Positions 55,283 to 63,690 of a stretch of DNA of 64,000 nt are shown here, piece after piece; within the stretch, counting starts at the first letter, position 1; each line of letters opens with the position of its first letter. The notes under the pieces were generated by a model. That model was not told the DNA's origin. It was given only the letters and a program-made list of their open reading frames with translations, and did not search any database. The DNA is from Saccharicrinis fermentans DSM 9555 = JCM 21142 (GTDB lineage Bacteria; Bacteroidota; Bacteroidia; Bacteroidales; Marinilabiliaceae): assembly GCF_000517085.1 (NCBI RefSeq), contig NZ_KI912107.1, positions 2,663,980-2,727,979 of the forward strand. The letters are read 5' to 3'. The translations under genes were made by a program, and so were the position numbers.

Positions 55283-56629
55283 ATGATTAAAAACATACAA
55301 CAAGAAAAAGGGTGGATTTGGATTATTCCAATAGCACTGATATTTAACATGGCAATGAGCATGCAGACGTGGACAGCCATTGGTGTGGCTTTTACCTGCT
55401 TTTATATTTACAGAGTTATTTCCAATATGGGGCATAAAATCCCTATCATTGATTTAATGACTACCCTAGCTGCCTTACAGTGGATAATTGGCCCCTATAT
55501 TGACTATCACAATACTGTAAGTCACTACAAATACCACATGTATGTACCCGAAGCCCAATACATGGCCTATGCCGTGCCTGCCATCATTATGTTTCGAATA
55601 GGCACCCTATTTTTTAAAGACGAATCGGACCTAAATGATATCGGCAACAAGGTTCTATCTCTCTTAAAATCCCATCCTCGCCTACCCTACATATTGGTTA
55701 TTGCGGGACTCGTGATACCCTATTTTAATACTTTTATTCCCCCCTCCTTGCGTTTTGTTTTCTTTCTACTGGCTAACATCAAATATGTAGGAGCTATTTA
55801 CCTCTTATTTGCTCCTAGTGCCAATCGATGGATTATCTTCGCGGTTGTCATGAGTCTAACAGCGATAGCCTCTATTGCTTCGGGTATGTTTCATGACTTA
55901 CTACTTTGGGCCATGCTTACCTTTACCTTCGTGGCCCGCGAATTAAAACTATCCATCGGTTCAAAAATTATCATTGCCCTGATGGGTATGTTTCTGGCCA
56001 TAACCATACAGTCCGTAAAACATGAGTATCGTACATATTTAAACAATGGATATGGGGGCAACAAAATATCCTTGTTTATTGGAATGGCTACAGAACAATG
56101 GTCCAGTGGTCGTATTGTGAACCCCAGTTCTGATGAAGATATGAATGCCCGCCTAAATCAAGGTTGGATTATCTCTGCGGTAATGAATAATGTACCTCTC
56201 AAAGAGCCCTTTGCGGCAGGTGCCACCATCTCGGAAGGTATAGAAGCCAGTCTACTACCCCGCTTTCTGGCCCCCAATAAGAAAAAAGCAGGTGGGCAAG
56301 AGAACTTTAAACGCTTTACCGGACTACCCTTAGGGGAAAGTACGAGCATGGGTATTAGTCTGGCAGGTGAAGGTTATGCCAACTATGGCCGCTGGGGTGG
56401 TATCTTTTTTATGTTTTGCTGGGGTCTTTTTATTGGTTGGTTTTGGAAAAAACTAAATCAGTGGAGCAATTTTTACCCTACCCTATTGATCTGGAGTCCC
56501 ATATTGTTTTTGCAGGTAATTAAAGCCGAGACCGAATTTGTGGTAGTACTTAATCATTTGGTAAAATCTTCTGTATTGGTTTTTGGTCTGTTGTGGTTCG
56601 TTAGAAGACAATGGGGAGTGAGGATTTAG
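55283..56629 (+). CDS. O-antigen/exopolysaccharide polymerase (Wzy-like)
   Basis: 448 residues with about 11 transmembrane helices and a large loop (about 250-370) with polar residues (EYRTYLNNGYGG, NARLNQGWIISAVMNN, SLLPRFLAP), as in Wzy-type polymerases that join repeat units at the outer face of the inner membrane. Its presence beside an ABC exporter is unusual, since ABC-dependent chains are normally finished inside the cell. Confidence 0.78.
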   Translation: MIKNIQQEKGWIWIIPIALIFNMAMSMQTWTAIGVAFTCFYIYRVISNMGHKIPIIDLMTTLAALQWIIGPYIDYHNTVSHYKYHMYVPEAQYMAYAVPAIIMFRIGTLFFKDESDLNDIGNKVLSLLKSHPRLPYILVIAGLVIPYFNTFIPPSLRFVFFLLANIKYVGAIYLLFAPSANRWIIFAVVMSLTAIASIASGMFHDLLLWAMLTFTFVARELKLSIGSKIIIALMGMFLAITIQSVKHEYRTYLNNGYGGNKISLFIGMATEQWSSGRIVNPSSDEDMNARLNQGWIISAVMNNVPLKEPFAAGATISEGIEASLLPRFLAPNKKKAGGQENFKRFTGLPLGESTSMGISLAGEGYANYGRWGGIFFMFCWGLFIGWFWKKLNQWSNFYPTLLIWSPILFLQVIKAETEFVVVLNHLVKSSVLVFGLLWFVRRQWGVRI

Positions 56630-56677
56630 AGAGGACGAGGTTAAGGATTGGGGCTTGCGATGATTATCTCATGCTAG

Positions 56678-57724
56678 CTATGAAAATTCATACAACTGCT
56701 TGTATAAACTGGAAATGTGATTGACTTTAAATTGTTGAATATTCCTAAGTCCTTCTGCTATTACTTTATTTCTTTGTGTGGGATTATGTAACAATGCTTC
56801 AATGGCCGCAGCAATTTGATGGCAGTCATGAGGATCAACCAAAAGGGCACCTGCTCCGGCTATTTCTTTCATCGCTCCAAAATCTGAAGTTATCACAGGC
56901 CTACCAATCGCTTGTGCCTCGATTATAGGCAAACCAAAACCTTCGTAGAAGCTAGGAAAACAGAGCAAATCACAAGATTGGTATGCATGCATAATCTGTT
57001 CATAAGGCACCTGCACCAGATTATCCACATCCAATTTATATTGCTTAGACAAAGCTTTTTGTTCCGGGTTCAAGTCACCCACAACCAATAGTTTAATACC
57101 TACAGGCAAGTATTTTGTGCCAAGCTCAGTCCGCTTCTTTTCCAACCACTGTTTTTTTAAGAGGTATACTGCCTTAAAAATTCCTTCCACATTTTTATTA
57201 GCTTTGGTACCCATGACTAATATAGTTGGGCATAAAACATTCAAGTTTTTAGGGCAATAATTGATATTTTCAGGCAAAGGATTATGAATAACAGTAATTT
57301 TATTCGAATTACAACCGGTCCATTGCAGCAATTGTTTTTTGGTATGTTCAGATATTACGGTGACCTCCTGCGCCCTTCTAACCGGAATATTTACCCATAG
57401 ATATTTCAGTATCATAAAACGCCATCCTTTATACTGAGCCAGCGATTCCATATCATGGAAGGTGACCACCAATCCCTTTTTAGGCAAAGCCAGAGCAACA
57501 AAAGTAATATCTCCGGTAATATGGTTAATACCACCCCTATTTCTCCAGACTTCCCAAAGTGCTTTCAACCTTCCCCACCAACCATTAGTTCCATTCTTTA
57601 GCTTATAGATAACAGGTTCAATATCCTTTGGCATATGAGCAATCACCTGTTCAAATACCTTCTCAATACTAAAGTATTGCGGCTGTGGCTTACGAAAGTA
57701 ATATGTAACTTTTGTTTTATTCAT
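56678..57724 (-). CDS. Glycosyltransferase family 4 (mannosyltransferase-like)
   Basis: 348 residues. VISEHTKKQLLQWTG and ILVMGTKANKNVEGIFKAVYLL precede SCDLLCFPSFYEGFGLPIIEAQAIGRPVITSDFGAMKE, the GT4 donor-site pattern with the E(x7)E motif. It is on the minus strand, convergent with the polymerase gene, and 154 bp from its upstream neighbour on the same strand. Confidence 0.9.
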   Translation of the reverse strand: MNKTKVTYYFRKPQPQYFSIEKVFEQVIAHMPKDIEPVIYKLKNGTNGWWGRLKALWEVWRNRGGINHITGDITFVALALPKKGLVVTFHDMESLAQYKGWRFMILKYLWVNIPVRRAQEVTVISEHTKKQLLQWTGCNSNKITVIHNPLPENINYCPKNLNVLCPTILVMGTKANKNVEGIFKAVYLLKKQWLEKKRTELGTKYLPVGIKLLVVGDLNPEQKALSKQYKLDVDNLVQVPYEQIMHAYQSCDLLCFPSFYEGFGLPIIEAQAIGRPVITSDFGAMKEIAGAGALLVDPHDCHQIAAAIEALLHNPTQRNKVIAEGLRNIQQFKVNHISSLYKQLYEFS

Positions 57725-57877
57725 TGCTACTGTTTTTATTATAGACTTGGGGATTTAAAAGCAAACCTTTACTTTTCACTCGTAACCTTTCCTCTTCACC
57801 TAACATTCCTGTTTCTTACTTGTATTAGACGGCACAACATTGAAGAAATACTTTTAAACTTTTTACCCTTAAACCTA

Positions 57878-59041
57878 TCAACCCAATAAGCCTTTATATT
57901 GCGCTCTCAACTCTGGATTATTGACAAATTGCACTGCCTTTTTTCTAGCTCCGGCACACCACAGGTCAAAATCTTCTTGGTTCATATCCATCAATAATTC
58001 CAATACCTCTTTCCAACCTTGTATCCCTGACGAGTCACTACTGTCCAATGCCAGGTCCCATCCACACTGTTCCTTAGCCAAGTCTCTCCAGGGCGTCTGA
58101 TCACTGATAAGCACAGGTCTTCCCGACATCAAACTTTCCAATATCACATGACCAAAATTCTCTCCTCGGGAAGGTAAAAACAGCACATGATAATGCTGTA
58201 TCTTCTCACCAACCAAGTCGGCATCAACCAATCCTTTATAACTTACTCGTATGTTTTCAGGCAAACGATCCATTACTTTTTGACAAGCTTCCCAATAGTC
58301 CGCATCATACACCTGTCCATATAAATCAAATACAATTTCCCCTTTTACATGTTCCAGTTTTGCCAGTTGCTCAATGGCAAACAATGTATTTTTTTCAGGA
58401 GAAATTCGAGCCAAGCTCACCAACCTTAATTTCCCCCCAACTTTATGTATACTCTTTTCTAGGGGCAACTCCTTCTTAGGAAGATTATCGGCCACTCGAA
58501 TACTCAAACCCAAACCCAGCGCCTCATTTACGTCTTCTTTTTCCTTGTCATTGGTAACATGAAAAACAACGTCTTTATACATGTTGAGGAATTTAGCCAG
58601 CTTTAAAAATATCTTCTTCTTCCCTCCCTTCACATCAATCGCACTCTGTGCCAACATACCCCTGGATGCCACTACTTTACGCCCCTTATAATTCCTTAAA
58701 GCCATGAGCGGAAGTATGGAAAACTTCCATGAATAAATACCATTAATATAAATGACATCAAAAACTTCGGCTTTACTTATTCTTTTAAAAGACGCTAGAT
58801 TTTGGTACTCAGGAGTAGTATAAAAGACCTTTACATTCTCTGAAAAATCAGTCCAAACATTGGGCTTTATACCTGTGTATGGAGTTGTTTCTGTATAATC
58901 TGTATTTCGGGTTACAATAAAAAACTGATAGGTATCCTTCAGGTACTCCACCATATTAGCCATGGAACGTACAGGTCCGCCAGCCTTATAACCAGGCAAA
59001 AACCAATCAATAAAAATAAGGATCTTTTTCTTGTGTTGCAT
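57878..59041 (-). CDS. Glycosyltransferase family 4
   Basis: 387 residues. ILIFIDWFLPGYKAGGPVRSMANMVEYL at the start is a conserved Bacteroidota GT4 N-terminus, and LVSLARISPEKNTLFAIEQL plus FLPSRGENFGHVILESLMSGRPVLISDQTPW forms the donor half. The stop lies next to a short gap before the 57724 start; both minus-strand glycosyltransferases are probably cotranscribed. Confidence 0.9.
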   Translation of the reverse strand: MQHKKKILIFIDWFLPGYKAGGPVRSMANMVEYLKDTYQFFIVTRNTDYTETTPYTGIKPNVWTDFSENVKVFYTTPEYQNLASFKRISKAEVFDVIYINGIYSWKFSILPLMALRNYKGRKVVASRGMLAQSAIDVKGGKKKIFLKLAKFLNMYKDVVFHVTNDKEKEDVNEALGLGLSIRVADNLPKKELPLEKSIHKVGGKLRLVSLARISPEKNTLFAIEQLAKLEHVKGEIVFDLYGQVYDADYWEACQKVMDRLPENIRVSYKGLVDADLVGEKIQHYHVLFLPSRGENFGHVILESLMSGRPVLISDQTPWRDLAKEQCGWDLALDSSDSSGIQGWKEVLELLMDMNQEDFDLWCAGARKKAVQFVNNPELRAQYKGLLG

Positions 59042-59213
59042 TTTTTCGATTATTGAGGCCTAAAGATACTTATTTAACTGAAAGTTTCATGAGCATATTT
59101 CAACAGGTTGTAAGGCTCTGTTGCGAAATAAACCACAAAGCAGCATACTATATCACGAATAAGTAATACATTGGTTTGCTTAAAAAACAAATTAGAATTA
59201 TTTTGCCCCCACT

Positions 59214-60320
59214 ATGACAGAGCAGTACCGTTTTACTTATGAAGAGTCACTTCTACTTACTTGGGTCAAAGGAGAAGAAACCATTCCTAACCGGAAGTTT
59301 GATATACCAAAACTACATCGCTTCGCCCAAAAAAACGGACTCGCTCCCTATTTATTTTTCATCACAAAAGACCTGAAAGAAGTCCTACCCAAGGAACTAA
59401 AAGCACTCCTTAAAAAAGATTTTTTTAATACATTGGTCCGCAACACCCTTATACAAAACACCTGGAAGAAGGTAAGAACATTGCTATCAGAACACCAAAT
59501 ACACTATGTTCCCTTAAAGGGTCTATTTATAGCACAGTATATTTATCCCGATTTTAACACCCGACCCATGAGCAATTTGGACATCTTGATCATGGGAGAA
59601 AAAGCAACACAAGCCTTTGATTTATTACTGAAAAATGGCGCCCAAGTATCGGGTGAAGGAGCGGCAGCGCACGATCTAAAAACAGGTCATCACCTCCCAC
59701 CTCTCCTATTTCAAGGGGTACTTATCGAGTTACACACCAGTCTATTTCCCCTGGATATGAATCATCAGATTCCTAACTCATTCATCGAACCCAGACTTAT
59801 ACAATATGATCAGGTCAGTACACTACCTCCCATGCTGAACTTCTGCTACCTTTGTCTGCATGCATACTCCACTATGCGTCGCGGAGGCATTCGTCTAAGC
59901 TGGTTCCTAGACCTAGTATTACTTTCCCGATCTGACTATTTTCAAAAAGATGAGACAAGTCTGTCGGCACTTCTCCAGCAGCTAAAAATAGAAAAACCCG
60001 TGATGGATATCATTCACAGGGCTGAATTTCTCTTTGATTATCGTTTCCCCTTCGTTCCCGCAGAGCTAAGAAGCACCATGTCGCCAGATGAGATTTCTGA
60101 TTTCATACACTTTATACACAGCTCTGGCCAGCAGGACACCCGTTACAGTTATGCCATTGCTTTTGAAAGGCTTAAAAATACCAAAGGGTTTATTAATAAA
60201 ATACGTTTTATCAAGAGTGTCATAATGAGAGGAGGTCATACCGATTTAGCTTCCATCATGCGTAGACTTGGAACCCTAAGTATAAGGTCTTTAAAAATGT
60301 TGTTTTTCCGGAGCAAGTAG
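59214..60320 (+). CDS. Nucleotidyltransferase family protein (PF14907-like)
   Basis: 368 residues. YVPLKGLFIAQYIYPDFNTRPMSNLDILI contains the DxD-like PMSNLDI motif of the uncharacterised nucleotidyltransferase family often found in capsule loci, and LIELHTSLF follows. The substrate is unknown. The next gene-free block begins 20 bp after the stop. Confidence 0.75.
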   Translation: MTEQYRFTYEESLLLTWVKGEETIPNRKFDIPKLHRFAQKNGLAPYLFFITKDLKEVLPKELKALLKKDFFNTLVRNTLIQNTWKKVRTLLSEHQIHYVPLKGLFIAQYIYPDFNTRPMSNLDILIMGEKATQAFDLLLKNGAQVSGEGAAAHDLKTGHHLPPLLFQGVLIELHTSLFPLDMNHQIPNSFIEPRLIQYDQVSTLPPMLNFCYLCLHAYSTMRRGGIRLSWFLDLVLLSRSDYFQKDETSLSALLQQLKIEKPVMDIIHRAEFLFDYRFPFVPAELRSTMSPDEISDFIHFIHSSGQQDTRYSYAIAFERLKNTKGFINKIRFIKSVIMRGGHTDLASIMRRLGTLSIRSLKMLFFRSK

Positions 60321-60334
60321 AATAGAGAAATAGC

Positions 60335-60985
60335 TCTTGCTTTTGACTTTTTTATAAATGTTCTTTTTATTCGGGGAGGTATATTTTTAAAGGTCCTCAT
60401 GATAACTTCGTCATTATAAATGATATAAAAAACAAAAGGTCTAGAACAATAGATCACTACCTCCCCTACATCAAGCTCCAATTCCGTCCGGCGCACAACC
60501 ACCTCAAGTGCGCCCTTGAACCCGGATGATGTATTAAAACTTCGTCATGAGCATTAAAATGGCAATAAAAGAAGGCTTTTCTGAGACGAGGCATAGTAAC
60601 TACTATGGTGAGTCGAAGAAAAGTAACGAAGTGACTTCTTTTGAAGTCATTTTAAGGCGTAATAGATTTTCTAATGCATTTTCCGGGTTACATCTCGCCA
60701 CCGCCGTCCCCGGCTATTGTTCTGGCCTGCCCTGCGGTCTTTTACTGATTGTTTCATATACGAATGGAAGATATCTATTAAATGAGAAATACAACTCAGC
60801 CACTCCACGACTTTACCGGCTCGCCAACCTAACAAGCTAACAAGCTAAAAACTTTACCAACTTCAACAACTCGCCAACCTAACAAGCTAACATGCTAACA
60901 AGCTAACAGCTTTACCAACTCGCCAACTTCAAGCTTCTCTCCAACGCTGGCCCCGGGGCTATTGTTCTGGCCAACCCTGCGGTCG
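60335..60985. repeat. Dispersed-repeat block
   Basis: Contents: an interrupted hairpin module (60360-60440), a GC-rich stem (60490-60496/60508-60514), the structured module (60541-60660), cores at 60712-60742 and 60957-60987, and a period 8-9 tract (60790-60940) of 'ctaacaag' and 'aactcgcca' units. No gene is supported. Confidence 0.85.
60541..60660. repeat. Structured module, diverged homologue of the 112-bp element
   Basis: Minus-strand counterpart of 29501-29612. Four nested perfect stems: 60554-60561/60648-60655 (8 bp), 60567-60574/60635-60642 (8 bp), 60576-60582/60617-60623 (7 bp) and 60592-60598/60601-60607 (CATAGTA/TACTATG). Stems keep their pairing but change sequence relative to the other copy. 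Confidence 0.75.
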
Positions 60986-61228
60986 TTATTCTGATAGTTG
61001 AGTACAGAAATAGAAATTATCGATTAAATGAGAAACACAACTCAGCAACTCCACAACTTTACCAACTCGCCAACTATAACACCTCCAACAACTCGCCATC
61101 CCAAAGCCATTACAATCACATATATCATCATTCTTTACATATTGCCTACGCAGTTGGTTCAATTCTTTATGGGTGCTACAGCCGACCATCCATACCAATA
61201 CTGTCAAAAATAAAATTACTCTTTTCAA
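60986..61228 (-). CDS. Small lipoprotein with repeat-derived C-terminus
   Basis: About 80 residues from TTG 61228 (KRVILFLTVLVWMVGCSTHKEL). A lipoprotein signal ends in a lipobox-type MVGC. Up to residue about 45 (KNDDICDCNGFGM) it reads like a genuine secreted protein; beyond that the frame is in the dispersed-repeat tract ('gcgagttgttggaggtg...'). The 3' part is therefore probably not native. It is 17 bp from the end of the MORN-type gene upstream. Confidence 0.45.
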   Translation of the reverse strand: MKRVILFLTVLVWMVGCSTHKELNQLRRQYVKNDDICDCNGFGMASCWRCYSWRVGKVVELLSCVSHLIDNFYFCTQLSE

Positions 61229-61245
61229 ATGAAATCCTTTATTTT

Positions 61246-61887
61246 TTAATAGTTGATACAAAAACCATTATCATAGGTCTCTACTTTTAAAACATTACCC
61301 TGCTTGTCGTATAAGTGCCATTGCCCAATTTTCTTTCCATGTTTAATTTGCCCATATTCTTTTAATGCTCCATTCTCATAATAAAAATCCATGTAAACTC
61401 CATTTCCATTCTTCAAAGAGGATGTCGTGAGAATTGTTATCAAAGGGTTATTTATTAAAGGCAATGTATTTCCATGAATATCATATACACAAAAATCACC
61501 ATCCAACAGTCCATTCTTATAATTCATCTCTTGAACTAAAACACTTTTCTTTCTTTTTGCATAAATTTTCTTTATCCAGCCACCTTCCTTTTTACCGTTT
61601 ATTATTATGCCATTAGACCAACCATAAACGGATTCTGGATCATCGCTTGTTGTCAGATATAAATAGACAATGCCAGTAAGCAAAGTTGAGTCGGAACGAA
61701 CATAAAGACCTTCTTCGTTTACGGTAATATTTTGACTCCCTTCAATCAGCGTATAATCGATCACATGATACACAGGTAGTGCCTTATTGGCTTTCTCAAG
61801 AGCTTTGTTTTTTGCGTAATGTTTCAGTTCTTGACCGAAGCTACTTATTGAGTATAATAATATACAGATAAACACTACAGATTTCAT
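61246..61887 (-). CDS. Secreted MORN-repeat-like protein, type A, copy 1
   Basis: 213 residues from MKSVVFICILLYSISSFGQ (the longer start at 61908 gives seven extra residues). A signal peptide ends at FGQ. MORN_2/YwqK-type repeats follow (NGLLDGDFCVYD, NGALKEYGQIKHGKKIGQWHLYDKQGNVLKVETYDNGF). Such domains occur in antitoxin-named YwqK proteins and in many Bacteroidota surface proteins; function unknown. Nearly identical to 62948-63589. Confidence 0.75.
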   Translation of the reverse strand: MKSVVFICILLYSISSFGQELKHYAKNKALEKANKALPVYHVIDYTLIEGSQNITVNEEGLYVRSDSTLLTGIVYLYLTTSDDPESVYGWSNGIIINGKKEGGWIKKIYAKRKKSVLVQEMNYKNGLLDGDFCVYDIHGNTLPLINNPLITILTTSSLKNGNGVYMDFYYENGALKEYGQIKHGKKIGQWHLYDKQGNVLKVETYDNGFCINY

Positions 61888-62087
61888 ATGTTTAAATTTA
61901 TCTTTCAATGGTCATATGGAACTCCCGATAAATTTTAATCATTCTTCTGTGTGTATTTTAGAATGCTAAAATTCATGTTCGTTTCATATGATTATAATTT
62001 GTTTTTTAGTTGCCATATGGAACTCGCCGGATAATCATCCCCCTGTGTATAAACTAATTCTCATGGCTCGTTTCATACTTCTTATAT

Positions 62088-62843
62088 TCATTGGGTGATA
62101 CAATAATCGTTTTTGTAAATCGCTGACCTAATCAATTCTCCTTCTTCATCGTAAAAATACCATCGTCCTTCTTTTTTCCCATTCACCAGCTGTCCCTTTT
62201 CTTTTAATACACCACTGGTAGAATAAAAATCTACATAATTACCAGTGCCCTGTTTAAATAAAGAGATCCCTAACGTATCACCTCGATCATTAAATACACA
62301 GTATTCACCATCCAAAAGACCATTAGTATAGTTCATGTTTTTAACATGAATTAAAGCTATTTCTCTCTCATAAGATCGATACTCAATCCAAAGACCTTCT
62401 TTTTTTCCCTTAATCACATCCCCTTCTAGTCTGCCTGTTAGCTCATTCTCCTCACTAAACGAATCATGTATATCTATAAAAGGTACTTCTTTTTTTCTTT
62501 TTTTTCTTTTAATCATTTTTCCTTCTAATCCACAATACAGATTATCATTTCTATACATCGTTAGTATATCCGTATCTTCAGTTGTATCAATAATTAAATA
62601 TGCAGTCAATAGAATAGAATCAACATGTTGATATAGCCCCTTAGCATTAATGTACATTTTAGGATCATTATACTCCCCAAAACCGATATTATAATCTTCT
62701 ATAAACTCTGGCATTAGCACCACTTCTCCCGTGTCTAACAGCATGATTTCCTCAATCATTAGGGTATCAGCATCACTAACCATCTGACTATGTGCATTTA
62801 TAGTAAAAAAAAGAGCGCATACTGATAAAAATAACAATTTCAT
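62088..62843 (-). CDS. Secreted MORN-repeat-like protein, type B, copy 1
   Basis: 251 residues from MKLLFLSVCALFFTINAHSQ; the longer start at 62861 is unlikely. A signal peptide is followed by DADTLMIEEIMLLDTGEVV and MORN_2-type repeats (NGLLDGEYCVFNDRGDTLGISLFKQG, KEKGQLVNGKKEGRWYFYDEEGELIRSAIYKNDYC). Paired with type A; its partial second copy is at the window end. Confidence 0.75.
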   Translation of the reverse strand: MKLLFLSVCALFFTINAHSQMVSDADTLMIEEIMLLDTGEVVLMPEFIEDYNIGFGEYNDPKMYINAKGLYQHVDSILLTAYLIIDTTEDTDILTMYRNDNLYCGLEGKMIKRKKRKKEVPFIDIHDSFSEENELTGRLEGDVIKGKKEGLWIEYRSYEREIALIHVKNMNYTNGLLDGEYCVFNDRGDTLGISLFKQGTGNYVDFYSTSGVLKEKGQLVNGKKEGRWYFYDEEGELIRSAIYKNDYCITQ

Positions 62844-62947
62844 ATGTTTATTTTCTTTCAATGGTAATATGGAACTCGCCAGAGTTAATCATTCCTCTAT
62901 GTGTGTGAACTCGTTCTCATGGCTCGTTTCATATACTTTAATTCTCT

Positions 62948-63589
62948 TTAGTAGTTGATACAAAATCCATTATCATAGGTCTCTACTTTTAATACATTAC
63001 CCTGCTTGTCATATAAGTGCCATTGACCAAGCTTTCTACCACGTCTCAATTTACCCTCTTCTTTTAATGCTCCATCCTCGTAATAAAAATCTACATAAGT
63101 TCCATTTCCATTTCTAAAAAAGGATGTAGTGTGATTTTTTACCTGCTGATTATTTATTAAAGGCAATGTGTTTCCATAAATATCGTATACATAAAAATCA
63201 CCATCCAACAGGCCATTCTTATACTTCATCTCTTGAACTAAAACACTTTTCTTTCTTTTTGCATAAATTTCCTTTCTCCAGCCACCTTCCTTTTTACCGT
63301 TTATTATTATGCCATTATACCAACCATAAACGGATTCTGGATCATCGCTTGTTGTCAGATATAAATAGACAATACCAGTAAGCAAGCTTGAGTCGGAACG
63401 AATATAAAGACCATCTTCGTTTAGGGTAATATTCTGACTCCCATCTATCAGCGTATAATCGATCACATGATACACAGGTAGTGCCTTATTGGTTTTCTCA
63501 AGGGCTTTGTTTTTTGCGTAGTGTTTCAGCTCTTGACCGAAGCTGCTTATTGAGCAAAGTAATATACAGATAATCAAAGTAGTTTTCAT
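62948..63589 (-). CDS. Secreted MORN-repeat-like protein, type A, copy 2
   Basis: 213 residues, starting MKTTLIICILLCSISSFGQ, and differing from the copy at 61246 at scattered positions (for example GHYGT-type region NNQQVKNHTTSFFRN). Same signal peptide and repeat content. The duplicated gene pair has a spacing of about 1.7 kb. Confidence 0.78.
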   Translation of the reverse strand: MKTTLIICILLCSISSFGQELKHYAKNKALEKTNKALPVYHVIDYTLIDGSQNITLNEDGLYIRSDSSLLTGIVYLYLTTSDDPESVYGWYNGIIINGKKEGGWRKEIYAKRKKSVLVQEMKYKNGLLDGDFYVYDIYGNTLPLINNQQVKNHTTSFFRNGNGTYVDFYYEDGALKEEGKLRRGRKLGQWHLYDKQGNVLKVETYDNGFCINY

Positions 63590-63690
63590 GTCTATAATTT
63601 TCTTTCAATGATCATATGGAACTCGCCAAAATTAAATATACTCCTGTGTATGAACTAATTTTCATGGCTCATTTCATATACTTCTTATTT

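Noticed and set aside
9001-61100. Insertion sequences inside the repeat blocks
   Set aside because: No transposase ORF or remnant was recognised in any of the repeat-rich gaps.
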